Source: Microtetraspora glauca
GTDB lineage: Bacteria; Actinomycetota; Actinomycetes; Streptosporangiales; Streptosporangiaceae
Reading direction: 5' to 3'
Length of the DNA: 64,000 bases
Assembly (NCBI GenBank): GCA_001570385.1
Contig: BBYL01000031.1
Coordinates: 1-64,000, forward strand
Shown piece by piece: positions 8,414 through 17,466 of this stretch. Under the pieces are notes generated by a model that saw only the letters and a program-made list of their open reading frames with translations, made no database searches and had not been told where the DNA came from. Each line of letters opens with the position of its first letter. Position 1 is the first letter of the stretch. A program made the translations under genes and the position numbers.

Positions 8414-8928
8414 GGCTTCTCCTTGAACTTCGGCGCGAACTCCTTGCACGCCTCCTCCGCCGCCTTGAGCTTCTGCTCTCCTCCCTCGGGGATCTTCATC
8501 TGGACCCGGCCGTCGGTCGGGTCGGGCATGTCGATGCCGTGCTCCCGCATGCACTGGGCGAGCTTCAGCATCCGGTCACGCATCTCCGGATCGTCCGCTC
8601 TCACCTTGTCGCCGACGGCCTTCTCCATGATGGGCTGGCACTCCTTCATCGCCGAGTCCGCCTTGCCCTTGTCCATGCCCTTGGGAATCTGGACGCGGAT
8701 CCTGCCGTCCGTGCCCGGGTCGGGCATGTCGATGCCGTGCTCCCGCATGCACTGCGCGAACTTCAGCTGGGCATCGTGCGGGTCGAGCGAGGCAGAGGCG
8801 GACGCGGAGGGCTTGGCGGCGGACGTTCCGCCACCCGCCGAGGCGATGCCGTCCCCTTCCGAGGTGGTGCCGCAGGCGGCCAGGGCCAGCGCCAGCGGGG
8901 CGGTGACCGCGAGTAGCCGGATGTTCAT
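8410..8928 (-). CDS. Lipoprotein with duplicated CMREHGIDMPDP motif
   Basis: 172 residues; ATG at 8928 after AAGGAG. It has a lipoprotein signal with lipobox LALAAC (Cys19). After a Ser/Ala-rich linker there are two ~45-residue repeats, each containing a copy of CMREHGIDMPDP followed by a helix ending in a second cysteine (AMKECQPIM and AAEEACKEF). Each repeat therefore has a Cys pair, suggesting a disulfide-stapled helical hairpin. Such lipoproteins often precede ABC exporter genes in actinomycetes. It is the first gene of the four-gene operon and divergent from a two-component system. Its molecular role is not established. Confidence 0.82.
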   Translation of the reverse strand: MNIRLLAVTAPLALALAACGTTSEGDGIASAGGGTSAAKPSASASASLDPHDAQLKFAQCMREHGIDMPDPGTDGRIRVQIPKGMDKGKADSAMKECQPIMEKAVGDKVRADDPEMRDRMLKLAQCMREHGIDMPDPTDGRVQMKIPEGGEQKLKAAEEACKEFAPKFKEKP

Positions 8929-8997
8929 GGTTCACTCCTTCGTGCCGCGGGGCCTTCGCCCGGGGCGCGGCCCAACTTCAGCGGGACCGGTGCTAAA

Positions 8998-9060
8998 CGC
9001 GGATAAGCCCGGACAGGCGTTGGACGGGCGCGGATCTGGGGGTGGCTCGCCTTACCCGCG
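8998..9060. promoter_or_regulatory. Imperfect inverted arms in the shared exporter/two-component upstream region
   Basis: CGCGGATAAG (8998-9007) and CTTACCCGCG (9051-9060) match in 9 of 10 inverted positions, within the 191-bp gap between the divergent lipoprotein and response-regulator genes. GCTAA flanks both arms in direct orientation. This is a plausible binding region for the OmpR-type regulator; there is no direct evidence. Confidence 0.25.
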
Positions 9061-9119
9061 GCTAACACGTGGTCGGTCAGTCTCGGTGTGCCGCTTCAGG
9101 CGAGTCCCGGGAGGTGCGG

Positions 9120-9773
9120 ATGCGCGTGCTCGTCGTCGAGGACGAGGAACAACTGGCCGACGCCGTCGCGCGTGGGCTGCGGCTGCACGCGCTCGCGGTG
9201 GACGTCGCGTACGACGGTCAGGAGGCGCTGGAACTGGCCGCGTACATCGACTACGACGTCATCGTCCTCGATCGTGACCTCCCGGAGGTGCACGGGGACG
9301 ACGTCTGCCGGGAGCTGACGGCGGCGAGCGGGGCGAGCCGGATCCTCATGCTGACCGCGGCCGGGCAGGTACGCGACCGGGTGGACGGGCTGTCCATCGG
9401 CGCCGACGACTACCTGGTCAAGCCGTTCGTGTTCGCTGAGTTGGTGGCCCGGGTGCGGACGCTGGCCCGCCGCTCGCCCCGGGCGGCGCCGCCCGCGCTC
9501 GAACGGGCCGGCGTACGGCTCGACCCCGCACGCCGTACGGTCACCAGGGACGGGCGGGAGGTCACGCTGAACCGCAAGGAGTTCGACGTGCTGCTCGCGC
9601 TGCTACGCGCGGGCGGGAACCTGGTCTCCTCCCCCGAGCTGCGCAGGTCCGTCTGGGACGAGTACGCCGACACCGGGACGGGCGTGCTGCGCGTGACGCT
9701 GACCTCGCTGCGCAGGAAACTCGGCACGCCACCGCTGATCGAGAACGTGCCCGGCAAGGGGTACCGGTTGTGA
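9120..9773 (+). CDS. Response regulator, OmpR/PhoB family
   Basis: 217 residues; the ATG at 9120 is preceded by GGGAGGT. The receiver domain has the acidic pair (VVEDEE), phosphoacceptor Asp51 (VIVLDRDLP), and Thr/Lys (MLTAAG, YLVKPF). The C-terminal winged helix (residues ~125-217) includes LNRKEFDVLLALLRAGG and ENVPGKGYRL. It overlaps the following kinase by 4 nt. Because it is divergent from the lipoprotein-ABC exporter operon across 191 bp, the most likely target is that operon and itself, as with many exporter-linked two-component systems. Confidence 0.93.
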   Translation: MRVLVVEDEEQLADAVARGLRLHALAVDVAYDGQEALELAAYIDYDVIVLDRDLPEVHGDDVCRELTAASGASRILMLTAAGQVRDRVDGLSIGADDYLVKPFVFAELVARVRTLARRSPRAAPPALERAGVRLDPARRTVTRDGREVTLNRKEFDVLLALLRAGGNLVSSPELRRSVWDEYADTGTGVLRVTLTSLRRKLGTPPLIENVPGKGYRL

Positions 9774-11041
9774 GCGCGTCCGGCACCTCGCGGCCGCGAC
9801 GCGTCCTCGCCGCGGCGTTCCCCTGGAACAGGCTGGGGCTGCGCATGCGGCTCACCCTGCTGTACGGCGGGCTGTTCTTCGTCGCGGGCTCGGCGCTGCT
9901 CTGGTCCACCTACCTGCTGACCGCCAGGGCGCTGGACCAGCAGTTCGTCATGCGGCTCGCGAAAGCGGACATCACTCCCGCGCTGCCCGATATGGTGCCG
10001 ACGAAGATCAGCGGTCAGATCTTCACGAGCACGGTGAAGACGGAGGTGGAGCAGCGGGCGGCGGGCGTGCTGTCCGAGATGTTGCGGTCCTCGCTCCTCA
10101 TCATGATCCTGATCGGGATCGTCGCGCTGGTGCTCGGCTATCTGGTGGCCGACCGAGCGCTGCGGCCCCTCGACCGCGTGACCGAGACCGCGAGGCGGCT
10201 CTCGGAGAGCACGCTGCACGAGCGGATCGCGCTGCGCGGCCCGCAGGACGAGGTCAAGCGGCTGGCGGACACCTTCGACGGGATGCTCGACCGGCTGCAC
10301 CGGGTGTTCGACGCCCAGCGCCGGTTCATCGCGAACGCCTCGCACGAGCTGCGCACCCCGCTGGCGATCAACCGTACGGTCCTGGAGGTGTCGCTGGAGG
10401 AGCCCGCCGCCTCAGAGGACCTCAAGGCGCTGGCCCGCGCGCTGCTCGGCACGAACGCCCGGTACGAGCGGCTGATCGACGGCCTGTTGCTGCTCGCCCA
10501 GTCGGAGCAGGAACTCACCGTGCGCAAACCGGTCGATCTCCGCCATATCGCTCACACCGTGCTGGACGAGCTCGACCTCGCGCCGCGGAAGAGAGCGGTC
10601 ACCGTGCATCAGGACCTGCGCCCGGCGGTCGTCCAGGGGGACCCGCTCTTCCTGGAACGCTGCCTGTTCAACCTGCTGGAGAACGCCGTCAAGTACAACG
10701 TCAGGGACGGCGAGGTCTGGCTCACGGTCCGCGACGATCGCGACCACCGTGGCGACCACCGTGGCGACCACCGTGGCGACGACGGTGACGGGGTGGTCGT
10801 CACGGTGGAGAACACCGGGCCCCAGGTGCCGCCGTACGACGTGGACGACCTGTTCGAGCCGTTCCGCCGGTTGCACGGGGAACGGATCCGCTCGGCGCGC
10901 GGCGCCGGGCTCGGCCTGTCCATCGTCCGCGCCATCGTGGACGCCCACGGCGGTACGGTCACCGCCCGGCCCCGCCCGGAAGGCGGCCTGATCGTCAGCG
11001 TCCGGCTGCCCCGGGGGACGGAGCCGGACCCTTCGCCATAG
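9770..11041 (+). CDS. Sensor histidine kinase, HisKA type
   Basis: 423 residues from a GTG overlapping the regulator stop. Two membrane segments (about residues 25-50 and 105-130) flank a short extracytoplasmic loop. A HAMP linker follows, then HisKA with NASHELRTPL (His192), and a HATPase_c domain with N-box NLLENAVKYN and G-box GAGLGLSIV. Between these boxes lies a DHRG-DHRG-DHRG stretch (residues ~325-336), encoded by three perfect 12-bp repeats, which probably extends the ATP-lid-side loop. It pairs with the upstream OmpR-type regulator. Confidence 0.92.
   Translation: MSASGTSRPRRVLAAAFPWNRLGLRMRLTLLYGGLFFVAGSALLWSTYLLTARALDQQFVMRLAKADITPALPDMVPTKISGQIFTSTVKTEVEQRAAGVLSEMLRSSLLIMILIGIVALVLGYLVADRALRPLDRVTETARRLSESTLHERIALRGPQDEVKRLADTFDGMLDRLHRVFDAQRRFIANASHELRTPLAINRTVLEVSLEEPAASEDLKALARALLGTNARYERLIDGLLLLAQSEQELTVRKPVDLRHIAHTVLDELDLAPRKRAVTVHQDLRPAVVQGDPLFLERCLFNLLENAVKYNVRDGEVWLTVRDDRDHRGDHRGDHRGDDGDGVVVTVENTGPQVPPYDVDDLFEPFRRLHGERIRSARGAGLGLSIVRAIVDAHGGTVTARPRPEGGLIVSVRLPRGTEPDPSP
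10741..10776 (+). repeat. Three perfect 12-bp tandem repeats inside the kinase gene
   Basis: Unit CGACCACCGTGG occurs three times head to tail, in frame, and a partly matching fourth unit follows. It encodes DHRG repeats between conserved ATP-binding motifs. Such in-frame repeats can change copy number by slippage without breaking the frame. Confidence 0.9.
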
Positions 11042-11159
11042 GCCGTGGCGGTGAGTCCGATGATCGGCCTCTTTGCGGGTAGGGGGGAGGAAAACCGGGT
11101 TCCGGATGAGCCGAGTTCCGGACGGTCGAGTTCGGGCCGGTCGAGGAGGTCACCCAAGG

Positions 11160-11924
11160 ATGGAGCTGTCTGCCGCGAAGACGCTGGGCCTGCCGGACCG
11201 GGTGCGGGCCTGCCTGTTCGATCTGGACGGCGTCCTGACCCGTACGGCAGGGCTGCACGCCGCCGCGTGGAAGGAGATGTTCGACGCGTTCCTGCGCGCG
11301 CGGGCCGAGCGGACCGGCGAGCCCATGGTCCCCTTCGACCGGGTCGCCGACTACGACACCTACGTGGACGGCAAGACCAGGGCCGACGGCACCCGGGCGT
11401 TCCTGGCCTCGCGCGGCATCCACCTGCCCGACGGAACCCCCGACGACCCGCCGGACGCCGAGACCGTGAACGGCCTGGGCAACCGCAAGAACCAGCTGGT
11501 GCTGAGCCGGGTCAAGAAGGACGGCGTGGACGTGTATGAGGGATCGGTCCGCTACGTCCGCGCGGTGCGGGACGCCGGGCTGCACCGGGCGGTGGTGTCG
11601 TCGAGCGCCAACTGCCGCGAGATGCTCGCCGGGGCCGGGATCGAGGACCTCTTCGAGGAACGCGTCGACGGCCGCACCGTGATCCGCGACCACCTGGCGG
11701 GCAAACCGGCGCCGGACACGTACCTGGCGGCCGCGCGGGCGCTCGGAGTGGCGCCGGACGAGGCGGCCGTCTTCGAGGACGCGCTGGCGGGGGTCGAGGC
11801 CGGGCGGGCCGGGCGGTTCGCCTTCGTGGTCGGGGTGGACCGGGCCGGGCAGGCCGACGCGCTGCGCGAGCACGGCGCCGACGTGGTGGTGTCCGACCTC
11901 TCCGAGCTGATGGACCGATCATGA
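11160..11924 (+). CDS. Beta-phosphoglucomutase family HAD phosphatase/mutase
   Basis: 254 residues; ATG at 11160 preceded by a GGAGG-containing site. HAD motif I is FDLDGVLT (nucleophile Asp and acid Asp in the DxD pair), motif II VVSSSAN, the motif III lysine lies in [12 protein letters not shown], and motif IV is VFEDALAG. The cap domain is of the beta-phosphoglucomutase type. It overlaps the GH65 phosphorylase by 4 nt. In that pairing the phosphorylase releases beta-glucose 1-phosphate and this enzyme converts it to glucose 6-phosphate. A role as a trehalose-phosphate phosphatase-like protein is the main alternative. Confidence 0.88.
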   Translation: MELSAAKTLGLPDRVRACLFDLDGVLTRTAGLHAAAWKEMFDAFLRARAERTGEPMVPFDRVADYDTYVDGKTRADGTRAFLASRGIHLPDGTPDDPPDAETVNGLGNRKNQLVLSRVKKDGVDVYEGSVRYVRAVRDAGLHRAVVSSSANCREMLAGAGIEDLFEERVDGRTVIRDHLAGKPAPDTYLAAARALGVAPDEAAVFEDALAGVEAGRAGRFAFVVGVDRAGQADALREHGADVVVSDLSELMDRS

Positions 11925-14305
11925 TCAAGCATCCGGCGTTCGCCTGCGAGCCCTGGTGCCTGCGGGTGTCCGGGCTGGACCTGGACGTGCTCGCCCAGTC
12001 CGAGTCGCTGTTCGCGCTGTCCAACGGGCACATCGGCTGGCGCGGCAACCTCGACGAGGGGGAACCGCACGGCCTGCCCGGCAGCTATCTGTCCGGTGTC
12101 TACGAGCTGCGGCCGCTGCCGTACGCCGAGGCCGGCTACGGCTACCCCGAGTCGGGGCAGACGGTCATCAACGTCACGAACGGCAAGGTGATCCGGCTGC
12201 TCGTCAACGACGAGCCGTTCGACGTGCGTTACGGACGGCTGCGCGCGCACGAGCAGTCGCTGGACTTCCGGGCCGGTGTGCTGCGCCGTACCGCCGAATG
12301 GGAGTCTCCGGACGGGTGCACGGTGCGGGTGTCCTCGATCCGGCTGGTGTCGCTGGTCCAGCGGGCGATCGCGGCGGTCTGGTACGAGGTGGAGCCCGTG
12401 GACGAGGAGCTGCGGGTGGTGGTGCAGTCCGAGCTCGTCGCCAACGAGCAGCTTCCGCGCGTGGCGGGCGATCCGAGGGTCGCCACCGCGCTGGAGGCGC
12501 CGCTGGTCGCCTGCGAGAACGCGGCCTGGGACGCCCGCTCGGTGCTGGTGCACCGCACCCGTCAGAGCGGCCTGTGCGTCGCGGTGTCGATGGACCATGT
12601 CATCGACGGGCCGCCCGGCACCGGCGTCGTCGCGGAGAGCTCTCCCGACCTCGGCCGGGTGACGGTGACGGCCTCGATCTCGCCCGGGAATCCGTTGCGG
12701 CTGGTCAAGTTCGTCTCGTACGGCTGGTCGGGCGCGCGGTCGCGCCCCGCGGTCCGTGACCAGGCCGACGCCGCGCTCGCCGGCGCGCGCCAGACCGGCT
12801 GGGACGGGCTGGTCGCCGAGCAGCGGAGCTACCTGGACGACTTCTGGGCCCGTGCCGATGTCCGGGTGGAAGGGGACGCCGAGATCCAGCAGGCGGTGCG
12901 GTTCGGGCTGTTCCACATGCTCCAGGCCACCGCGCGCGGCGAAGGGAGGGGCATCCCGGCCAAGGGGCTGACCGGCAGCGGCTACGACGGGCACTGCTTC
13001 TGGGACAGCGAGGCGTTCGTGCTGCCGGTGCTCACCTATCTCCTCCCCGAGGCCGTCGCCCACATGCTGAGCTGGCGGCACAGCACCCTGCCGATGGCCG
13101 AGGCTCGCGCCCGGCAGCTCGGGATGAAAGGGGCCACCTTCCCCTGGCGGACCATCCACGGGGAGGAATGCTCCGGATACTGGCCCGCCGGGACCGCGGC
13201 CTTCCACGTCAACGCCGCCATCGCCGACGCCGTCAACCGCTATCTCGACATCACCCGGGACGAGGCGTTCGAGACCTCGGTCGGCCTGGAGCTCCTCGTC
13301 CAGACCGCACGGTTGTGGCGCTCCCTGGGACACCACGACGCCGACGGCGCCTTCCGCATCGCCGGGGTCACCGGCCCCGACGAGTACAGCGCCGTCGCCG
13401 ACAACAACGTCTACACGAACCTGATGGCCCAGCGGAACCTGCTCGCGGCGGCCGAGTCGTGCAAGCGCCACCCCGAGGAAGCCAGGAAACTGCACGTCGA
13501 CGAGGAGGAGGCGGCGGGCTGGCGGGACGCGGCCCAGGCGATGTACGTGCCCTATGACGAGACGCTCGGGATCCACCCGCAGGCCGACGACTTCACCAAC
13601 CACCAGGTGTGGGACTTCGCCGCGACCAAGCCCGACCAGTACCCTCTGCTGCTGCACTTCCCGTACTTCGACCTGTACCGCAAGCAGGTCGTCAAGCAGG
13701 CCGATCTCGTCCTGGCCATGCACCGCAGGGGCGACGCGTTCACGCCCGAGCAGAAGGCCCGTAACTTCGCCTACTACGAGCGGATCACCGTACGGGACTC
13801 GTCGTTGTCGGCCTGCACCCAGGCGGTGATCGCGGCGGAGGTCGGCCACATGGACCTCGCCTACGACTATCTCGCCGAGGCGGCGCTGATGGACCTCGAG
13901 GACGTCGAGCACAACACCCGCGACGGGCTGCACATCGCGTCCCTGGTCGGGAGTTGGATCGCCCTGGTCGAAGGGCTCGCGGGCATGCGCCACCACGATG
14001 GCACCATGTGCTTCGCGCCCCGGCTTCCGTCGGGGCTCACCGAGCTCTCCTTCACCGTGTCCCTGCTGGGGCGGCGGCTGACGGTGAAGGTGAACCGGGA
14101 CACCGCCACCTACACCCTGCTCGCCGGTGAACCGCTCACGATCGTCCATCACGGGCGGCCGGACACCGTCTCCACGGCCGCGCCGGTCAGTCACCGGATC
14201 CCTCCGATCTCCCCCGGAGAGCCGCCCACGCAGCCGCCCGGACGCGCCCCGGCCCACCGGCTGTCCATGCAGGACACCGGCTTCCGGCGGCCCACCCGGG
14301 CGTGA
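11921..14305 (+). CDS. Glycoside hydrolase family 65 disaccharide phosphorylase
   Basis: 794 residues, typical for GH65. The N-terminal beta-sandwich starts with the characteristic [19 protein letters not shown]. The (alpha/alpha)6 barrel contains [17 protein letters not shown] and GVTGPDEYS; the Glu in this motif (about residue 488) matches the general acid of maltose phosphorylase. A short C-terminal beta-domain follows. It should phosphorolyse an alpha-glucosyl disaccharide (maltose, trehalose or kojibiose) to beta-glucose 1-phosphate, used by the upstream mutase. Which disaccharide cannot be decided by eye. The last ~40 residues ([10 protein letters not shown]...) are a Pro-rich extension. 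Confidence 0.92.
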   Translation: MIKHPAFACEPWCLRVSGLDLDVLAQSESLFALSNGHIGWRGNLDEGEPHGLPGSYLSGVYELRPLPYAEAGYGYPESGQTVINVTNGKVIRLLVNDEPFDVRYGRLRAHEQSLDFRAGVLRRTAEWESPDGCTVRVSSIRLVSLVQRAIAAVWYEVEPVDEELRVVVQSELVANEQLPRVAGDPRVATALEAPLVACENAAWDARSVLVHRTRQSGLCVAVSMDHVIDGPPGTGVVAESSPDLGRVTVTASISPGNPLRLVKFVSYGWSGARSRPAVRDQADAALAGARQTGWDGLVAEQRSYLDDFWARADVRVEGDAEIQQAVRFGLFHMLQATARGEGRGIPAKGLTGSGYDGHCFWDSEAFVLPVLTYLLPEAVAHMLSWRHSTLPMAEARARQLGMKGATFPWRTIHGEECSGYWPAGTAAFHVNAAIADAVNRYLDITRDEAFETSVGLELLVQTARLWRSLGHHDADGAFRIAGVTGPDEYSAVADNNVYTNLMAQRNLLAAAESCKRHPEEARKLHVDEEEAAGWRDAAQAMYVPYDETLGIHPQADDFTNHQVWDFAATKPDQYPLLLHFPYFDLYRKQVVKQADLVLAMHRRGDAFTPEQKARNFAYYERITVRDSSLSACTQAVIAAEVGHMDLAYDYLAEAALMDLEDVEHNTRDGLHIASLVGSWIALVEGLAGMRHHDGTMCFAPRLPSGLTELSFTVSLLGRRLTVKVNRDTATYTLLAGEPLTIVHHGRPDTVSTAAPVSHRIPPISPGEPPTQPPGRAPAHRLSMQDTGFRRPTRA

Positions 14306-14316
14306 TCCGTCCGCGC

Positions 14317-15048
14317 TCAGATGGTGGTCAGGATGGTCACCAGCTCGTCGAGCGATCCGATCACCGTGACGCCATCCGCGATCTCGCCGCCGGGCACGGC
14401 TCCGGTGACGGCCCTGTCGAGCCAGTAGGCGCGCAGGCCCGCGTCCCTGGCGCCGCACGCGTCGATGTCGTACTTGTCGCCGATGTACGCGACCTGCTGC
14501 GGCGGCAGGCCGAGGAGCGCGCACCCGGCCAGGAAGATGCCAGGATCCGGCTTGGGCGCTCCATGATCGTCGGAGCAGAGGATCGCGTCGCCGAAGTGGT
14601 CGAGCAGCCCGATCGCGCGCAGCTTGTCACGCTGGTGGGCCAGTGAGGAGTTGGAGATCACACCGAGCCGGTACCGCGTCGCGAGCGAGGCGAGCGCGGG
14701 GGCCGCGTCGGGGAAGGCGGCCCAGGCGGCGGTCCGGAACTTCGTGTATCCCTCGAACCAGGCCGATGCCGCCTGGTCGGAGATGCCGTCGGCCGGGAGT
14801 CGCCCGATGTGCGCGAGGAAGCGCCGGGTCCGGGCGAGCTGGTGTCCGGCGAACGTCAGCTCGCCGGCGAGGAACCGGGCATACTCCTCCTCCATGATCT
14901 CCCGCCAGATCGCCGCCGCGTCGGCGGGGGAGGGGAACAGCTCAAGCAGCCCCTCGGCCGCCAGGTGCTTGAGTATGCCGACCCGCTCCGAGGTGGAGTA
15001 GTCGAACAGCGTGTCGTCGATGTCGAAAAGCACCCCGCGGACCGTCAT
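14317..15048 (-). CDS. HAD superfamily hydrolase (subfamily IA)
   Basis: 243 residues; begins MTVRGVLFDIDDTLFDYSTS, with the DxD nucleophile pair (Asp9/Asp11). A helical cap follows, then GVISNSSLAHQRDKLRAIG (motif II), DHGAPKPDPGIFL (motif III Lys) and YIGDKYDIDACGA (motif IV). It is a small-molecule phosphatase by family; the substrate is unknown. It is convergent with the GH65 gene (11-bp gap) and does not appear to be in its operon. Confidence 0.88.
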   Translation of the reverse strand: MTVRGVLFDIDDTLFDYSTSERVGILKHLAAEGLLELFPSPADAAAIWREIMEEEYARFLAGELTFAGHQLARTRRFLAHIGRLPADGISDQAASAWFEGYTKFRTAAWAAFPDAAPALASLATRYRLGVISNSSLAHQRDKLRAIGLLDHFGDAILCSDDHGAPKPDPGIFLAGCALLGLPPQQVAYIGDKYDIDACGARDAGLRAYWLDRAVTGAVPGGEIADGVTVIGSLDELVTILTTI

Positions 15049-15177
15049 CCGTCCACCTTGTCAGATCCGGTCGCGGCTCCGGCCGACCGGGCCTGGGACC
15101 GGATCGGACGTCGGCTGTGGCCACGCGCTGGCCCGAGGAACCCGCGAGATGGGGCGATTGAGGGGGTTTGGCTTACT

Positions 15178-16134
15178 GTGATCAGCGTGCAGCGAGCCGA
15201 CGACTCCGGCGATGGCGTGCCTTCCGTGCCTTCCGTGCCTTTCGTGCCGGCCGTGCCGCCGTCCAGCCCGTTCGAGGAGGCGCTCTGGGCGGCGTTCGAG
15301 GCGGGCCGTACGGCACTGTGCCTGAGCATGCTCAAGGACGCGGACTTCGTGCTGCCGATCAGCCGGGCCGCGGCCGAGGGCACAGAGCCGGCCGCCTGGC
15401 CGACGGCCACGGACACCGAGCGGACCTGGCTGGTGGCCTACACGTCGGCCGAGGCGATGGTGCTGGCCACAGGGGGCGTCACCGAGTACCACCGGATCGC
15501 CTCGATGGTGGAGCTGGCCGCCGGCTGGCCCGATCCCCGCTGGGGCCTGGCGATCAATCCCGGGTTGCCGGTGGGGTTCCTGCTGGAGTCGGGGACGGTG
15601 GCCAGGCTCGCCGTTCCGACGCTGGCACAGGATCTCGCGCTCGCGCCCGAGGCCGGCGTTCCCGTGATGCAGAAGCTGCTGCGCCCGGCCGAGCTCCCCG
15701 AACTGCTGTCCGGCGGGGAGCCGCGGATCTCCGGCTACTGCCACCACGCCCTTGACGTCTCGCACATCGCCACGCCCGCCGTACTCGCCGAGGCGCTCGG
15801 CCAGACCGACGCGTTCACCGCGAGTGGCGGGCTCACCCTGTTGCGCTGGCGCCCGGCCGGGCTCGGCCTGTACCGCACGCCGTACGGCGGGGTGAACGAG
15901 GAGGGGCGGGACGCGGTGGCTGGCTGGGTCGTGGAGGAGCCGCCGTTCGTCGGGCTCGGCCTGGCGCCCAACGTCGACCAGGTCATCCGCGAGTACAAGG
16001 TGTACGGCGTCGGGCTGACCCACGGCGCCGAGATCTGGGAGCTGACCGCGGAGGGGACCGAGCATCGACGCGCCTACTATCACGGTGACCTGCGGCGCTG
16101 GCTGCTGGTCGCGGTCCGGGAGGAAATGCCATGA
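15178..16134 (+). CDS. SseB-like protein at the head of the type VII-like locus
   Basis: 318 residues from the GTG at 15178; the GTG at 15187 is also possible, and a GGGGG run lies about 12 nt upstream. After a Val-Pro-rich N-terminal stretch, the region FEEALWAAFEAGRTALCLSM ... FVLPIS and the following ~120 residues (WLVAYTSAEAM, GLAINPGLPVGFLLE) resemble the SseB N-terminal domain. SseB-type proteins are frequent in actinomycete loci with YbaB and WXG genes, as here. The C-terminal half is not recognised. Its end overlaps the next gene by 4 nt. Molecular role unknown. Confidence 0.72.
   Translation: MISVQRADDSGDGVPSVPSVPFVPAVPPSSPFEEALWAAFEAGRTALCLSMLKDADFVLPISRAAAEGTEPAAWPTATDTERTWLVAYTSAEAMVLATGGVTEYHRIASMVELAAGWPDPRWGLAINPGLPVGFLLESGTVARLAVPTLAQDLALAPEAGVPVMQKLLRPAELPELLSGGEPRISGYCHHALDVSHIATPAVLAEALGQTDAFTASGGLTLLRWRPAGLGLYRTPYGGVNEEGRDAVAGWVVEEPPFVGLGLAPNVDQVIREYKVYGVGLTHGAEIWELTAEGTEHRRAYYHGDLRRWLLVAVREEMP
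15217..15261 (+). repeat. 9-bp repeats encoding Val-Pro units near the SseB-like N-terminus
   Basis: GTGCCTTCC, GTGCCTTCC, GTGCCTTTC, GTGCCGGCC and GTGCCGCCG follow in frame and encode VPSVPSVPFVPAVPP. Each GTG is also a potential start codon, which adds to the uncertainty of the protein's N-terminus. Confidence 0.75.
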
Positions 16135-16520
16135 CCTGGCACTCCTACCGCGCGCGCTGGCGGGGCGCCGACTACCCGTGCAGCCCCGACTCGTCGGCCC
16201 TGGAGACGTGGGTACGGCTGCGCCGTGACGAGCCGGCCGAGGGTTTCGAGGAGGTCGAGCCCGGGTGCCACGTCCGTACCGTTCCGGCCGCGGAGTGCGA
16301 GTCCGTGCATTTCGTGACGACGGTCTGCCGGTGGCGTGACACCGAGTTCCACGTGCACGCCGAACGCGAGGGCGAACTGCTGCTGGAGTATCTCGGCGGC
16401 TCGGCGCCCGAAGCGGTGGCGCTCGGCCTGGAGCGGATCGAGCGTGGCGTCTACCGCGCGTGGGTCCCGCGCGCCGAGGTCGGCGAGCTCCGGGAACGCA
16501 AGGTCTCGCTGGACTTGTGA
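16131..16520 (+). CDS. Small protein of unknown function in the SseB/YbaB/WXG locus
   Basis: 129 residues; the ATG overlaps the SseB-like stop by 4 nt. It is a soluble alpha/beta-looking protein with many Trp, Arg and Glu residues (YRARWRGADYPCSPDSSALE, then EGELLLEYLGGSAPEAVALG). There is no signal peptide, membrane segment or recognised domain. Coupling to the SseB-like gene and position ahead of YbaB and WXG-type genes suggest a cytoplasmic accessory role in the same locus. Actual function unknown. Confidence 0.65.
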   Translation: MTWHSYRARWRGADYPCSPDSSALETWVRLRRDEPAEGFEEVEPGCHVRTVPAAECESVHFVTTVCRWRDTEFHVHAEREGELLLEYLGGSAPEAVALGLERIERGVYRAWVPRAEVGELRERKVSLDL

Positions 16521-16526
16521 ACTTTT

Positions 16527-16548
16527 GCTGAAGATCAACGATTTCAGC
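16527..16548 (+). promoter_or_regulatory. Stem-loop in the gap before the YbaB-like gene
   Basis: GCTGAA(G)ATC, a 3-nt loop, then GATTTCAGC can pair, 6 nt after the preceding stop. No T-tract follows, so it may be a weak attenuator or an operator. The 121-bp gap is noticeably AT-richer than its surroundings and probably also contains the promoter of the YbaB-WXG-giant gene set. Confidence 0.3.
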
Positions 16549-16641
16549 CGCAGTCTTGTCGAATGATGTTCACTTGTCGGAAACTAGCGAGAAACGTGTG
16601 TGATGCCACAGACATACATGTGACCTGGCTCTGGGGGTGCC

Positions 16642-17046
16642 ATGGAGTCCGACGCCGAGACGCACGCCGCCGGTCTGCGGGCCTACACGGAGCAGCTGCG
16701 CACGACCTTCCTGCGACTCCAGGACGAGGGCGCCGAGCTGCACGCCAAGGCCAGGAACATCCAGGTGTCCGAGAAGTCCCGCGACGGCCTGGTGTCCGTC
16801 ACGGTCGGCTCGCGCGGTGAGCTGATCCGCCTCGACATCGATCCCCGCATCTACCGGCGCCCGGACGCCCGCGGCCTGGCCGACGCGATCACCGAGACCG
16901 TCCATCGGGCGGCGGCCCGGGTACAGGAGCAGATCATCGAGGTCTTCGAGCCGCTGATCCCGGCCGACCAGATGAAGGCCCACCTCGACGGCGACCTCGA
17001 AACCGTGATGACCCAACTCGCCGACCAGATGGGCGGAAGGCTATGA
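16642..17046 (+). CDS. YbaB/EbfC family-like protein
   Basis: 134 residues; ATG at 16642 with GGGGGTG upstream. A first coiled-coil helix (about residues 1-40) is followed by a short beta-hairpin (GLVSVTVGSRGELIRLDIDP) and a second long helix (ARGLADAITETVHRAAARVQ). This is the arrangement of the YbaB/EbfC nucleoid-associated fold. In actinomycetes, YbaB-like genes regularly precede WXG100-type and CpnT-like genes, as here. Whether it binds DNA or acts as a chaperone-like partner for the next two proteins is not known. It overlaps the next gene by 4 nt. Confidence 0.8.
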   Translation: MESDAETHAAGLRAYTEQLRTTFLRLQDEGAELHAKARNIQVSEKSRDGLVSVTVGSRGELIRLDIDPRIYRRPDARGLADAITETVHRAAARVQEQIIEVFEPLIPADQMKAHLDGDLETVMTQLADQMGGRL

Positions 17047-17390
17047 CCAACACCTACGACGGCCTCGCCATCAACAAGTCCGCGGTGGACAAGGGCCTGT
17101 CGCAGTGGAGCGCCATGGCCGGCGACCTGGACAAGGCGCTCCCGGGGCTCATCGCGAGGATCGTCGAGCTCCACGCCGCCGCGCCCTGGGGAGGCGGCAG
17201 CGAGGGCCACTCGTTCCGGGACTCCTACATCCAGGGCGGCGGGCCCGGGGCCCTCATCGACAAGGGCAAGGCCGTCGTCAAAGAGATCGTGGACGTCGGC
17301 CCGAGGCTGCGCACGACGTTCGAGAACTCGCTCACCGTCGAGGAGGCGCACACGCAGGACCTGGCCCGGGGCACAGTGCGCGAGGTCTGA
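17043..17390 (+). CDS. WXG100-type small protein (ESX-like)
   Basis: 115 residues. Helix, turn, helix with Trp-Gly-Gly (a WxG motif, in AAAPWGGGSEG) near the centre, the hallmark of the WXG100/ESX family, although the N-terminal half is somewhat divergent. It is coupled to the YbaB-like gene by a 4-nt overlap, and the giant CpnT-like gene follows after 76 nt. It is likely exported, or a partner, through a type VII secretion system encoded elsewhere. No YxxxD/E signal was identified with confidence. Confidence 0.68.
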   Translation: MTNTYDGLAINKSAVDKGLSQWSAMAGDLDKALPGLIARIVELHAAAPWGGGSEGHSFRDSYIQGGGPGALIDKGKAVVKEIVDVGPRLRTTFENSLTVEEAHTQDLARGTVREV

Positions 17391-17466
17391 CGCGCGATTG
17401 TCCGAGACGCCCTGAGCAGGGTGCGACGGGCGTGGATCAGGGTCGGAGCGGCGGAGCGGGAGCGGC

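Noticed and set aside
11552-14524. 990-codon minus-strand frame over the GH65 gene
   Set aside because: Shadow of the phosphorylase; the GH65 motifs are in the plus frame.
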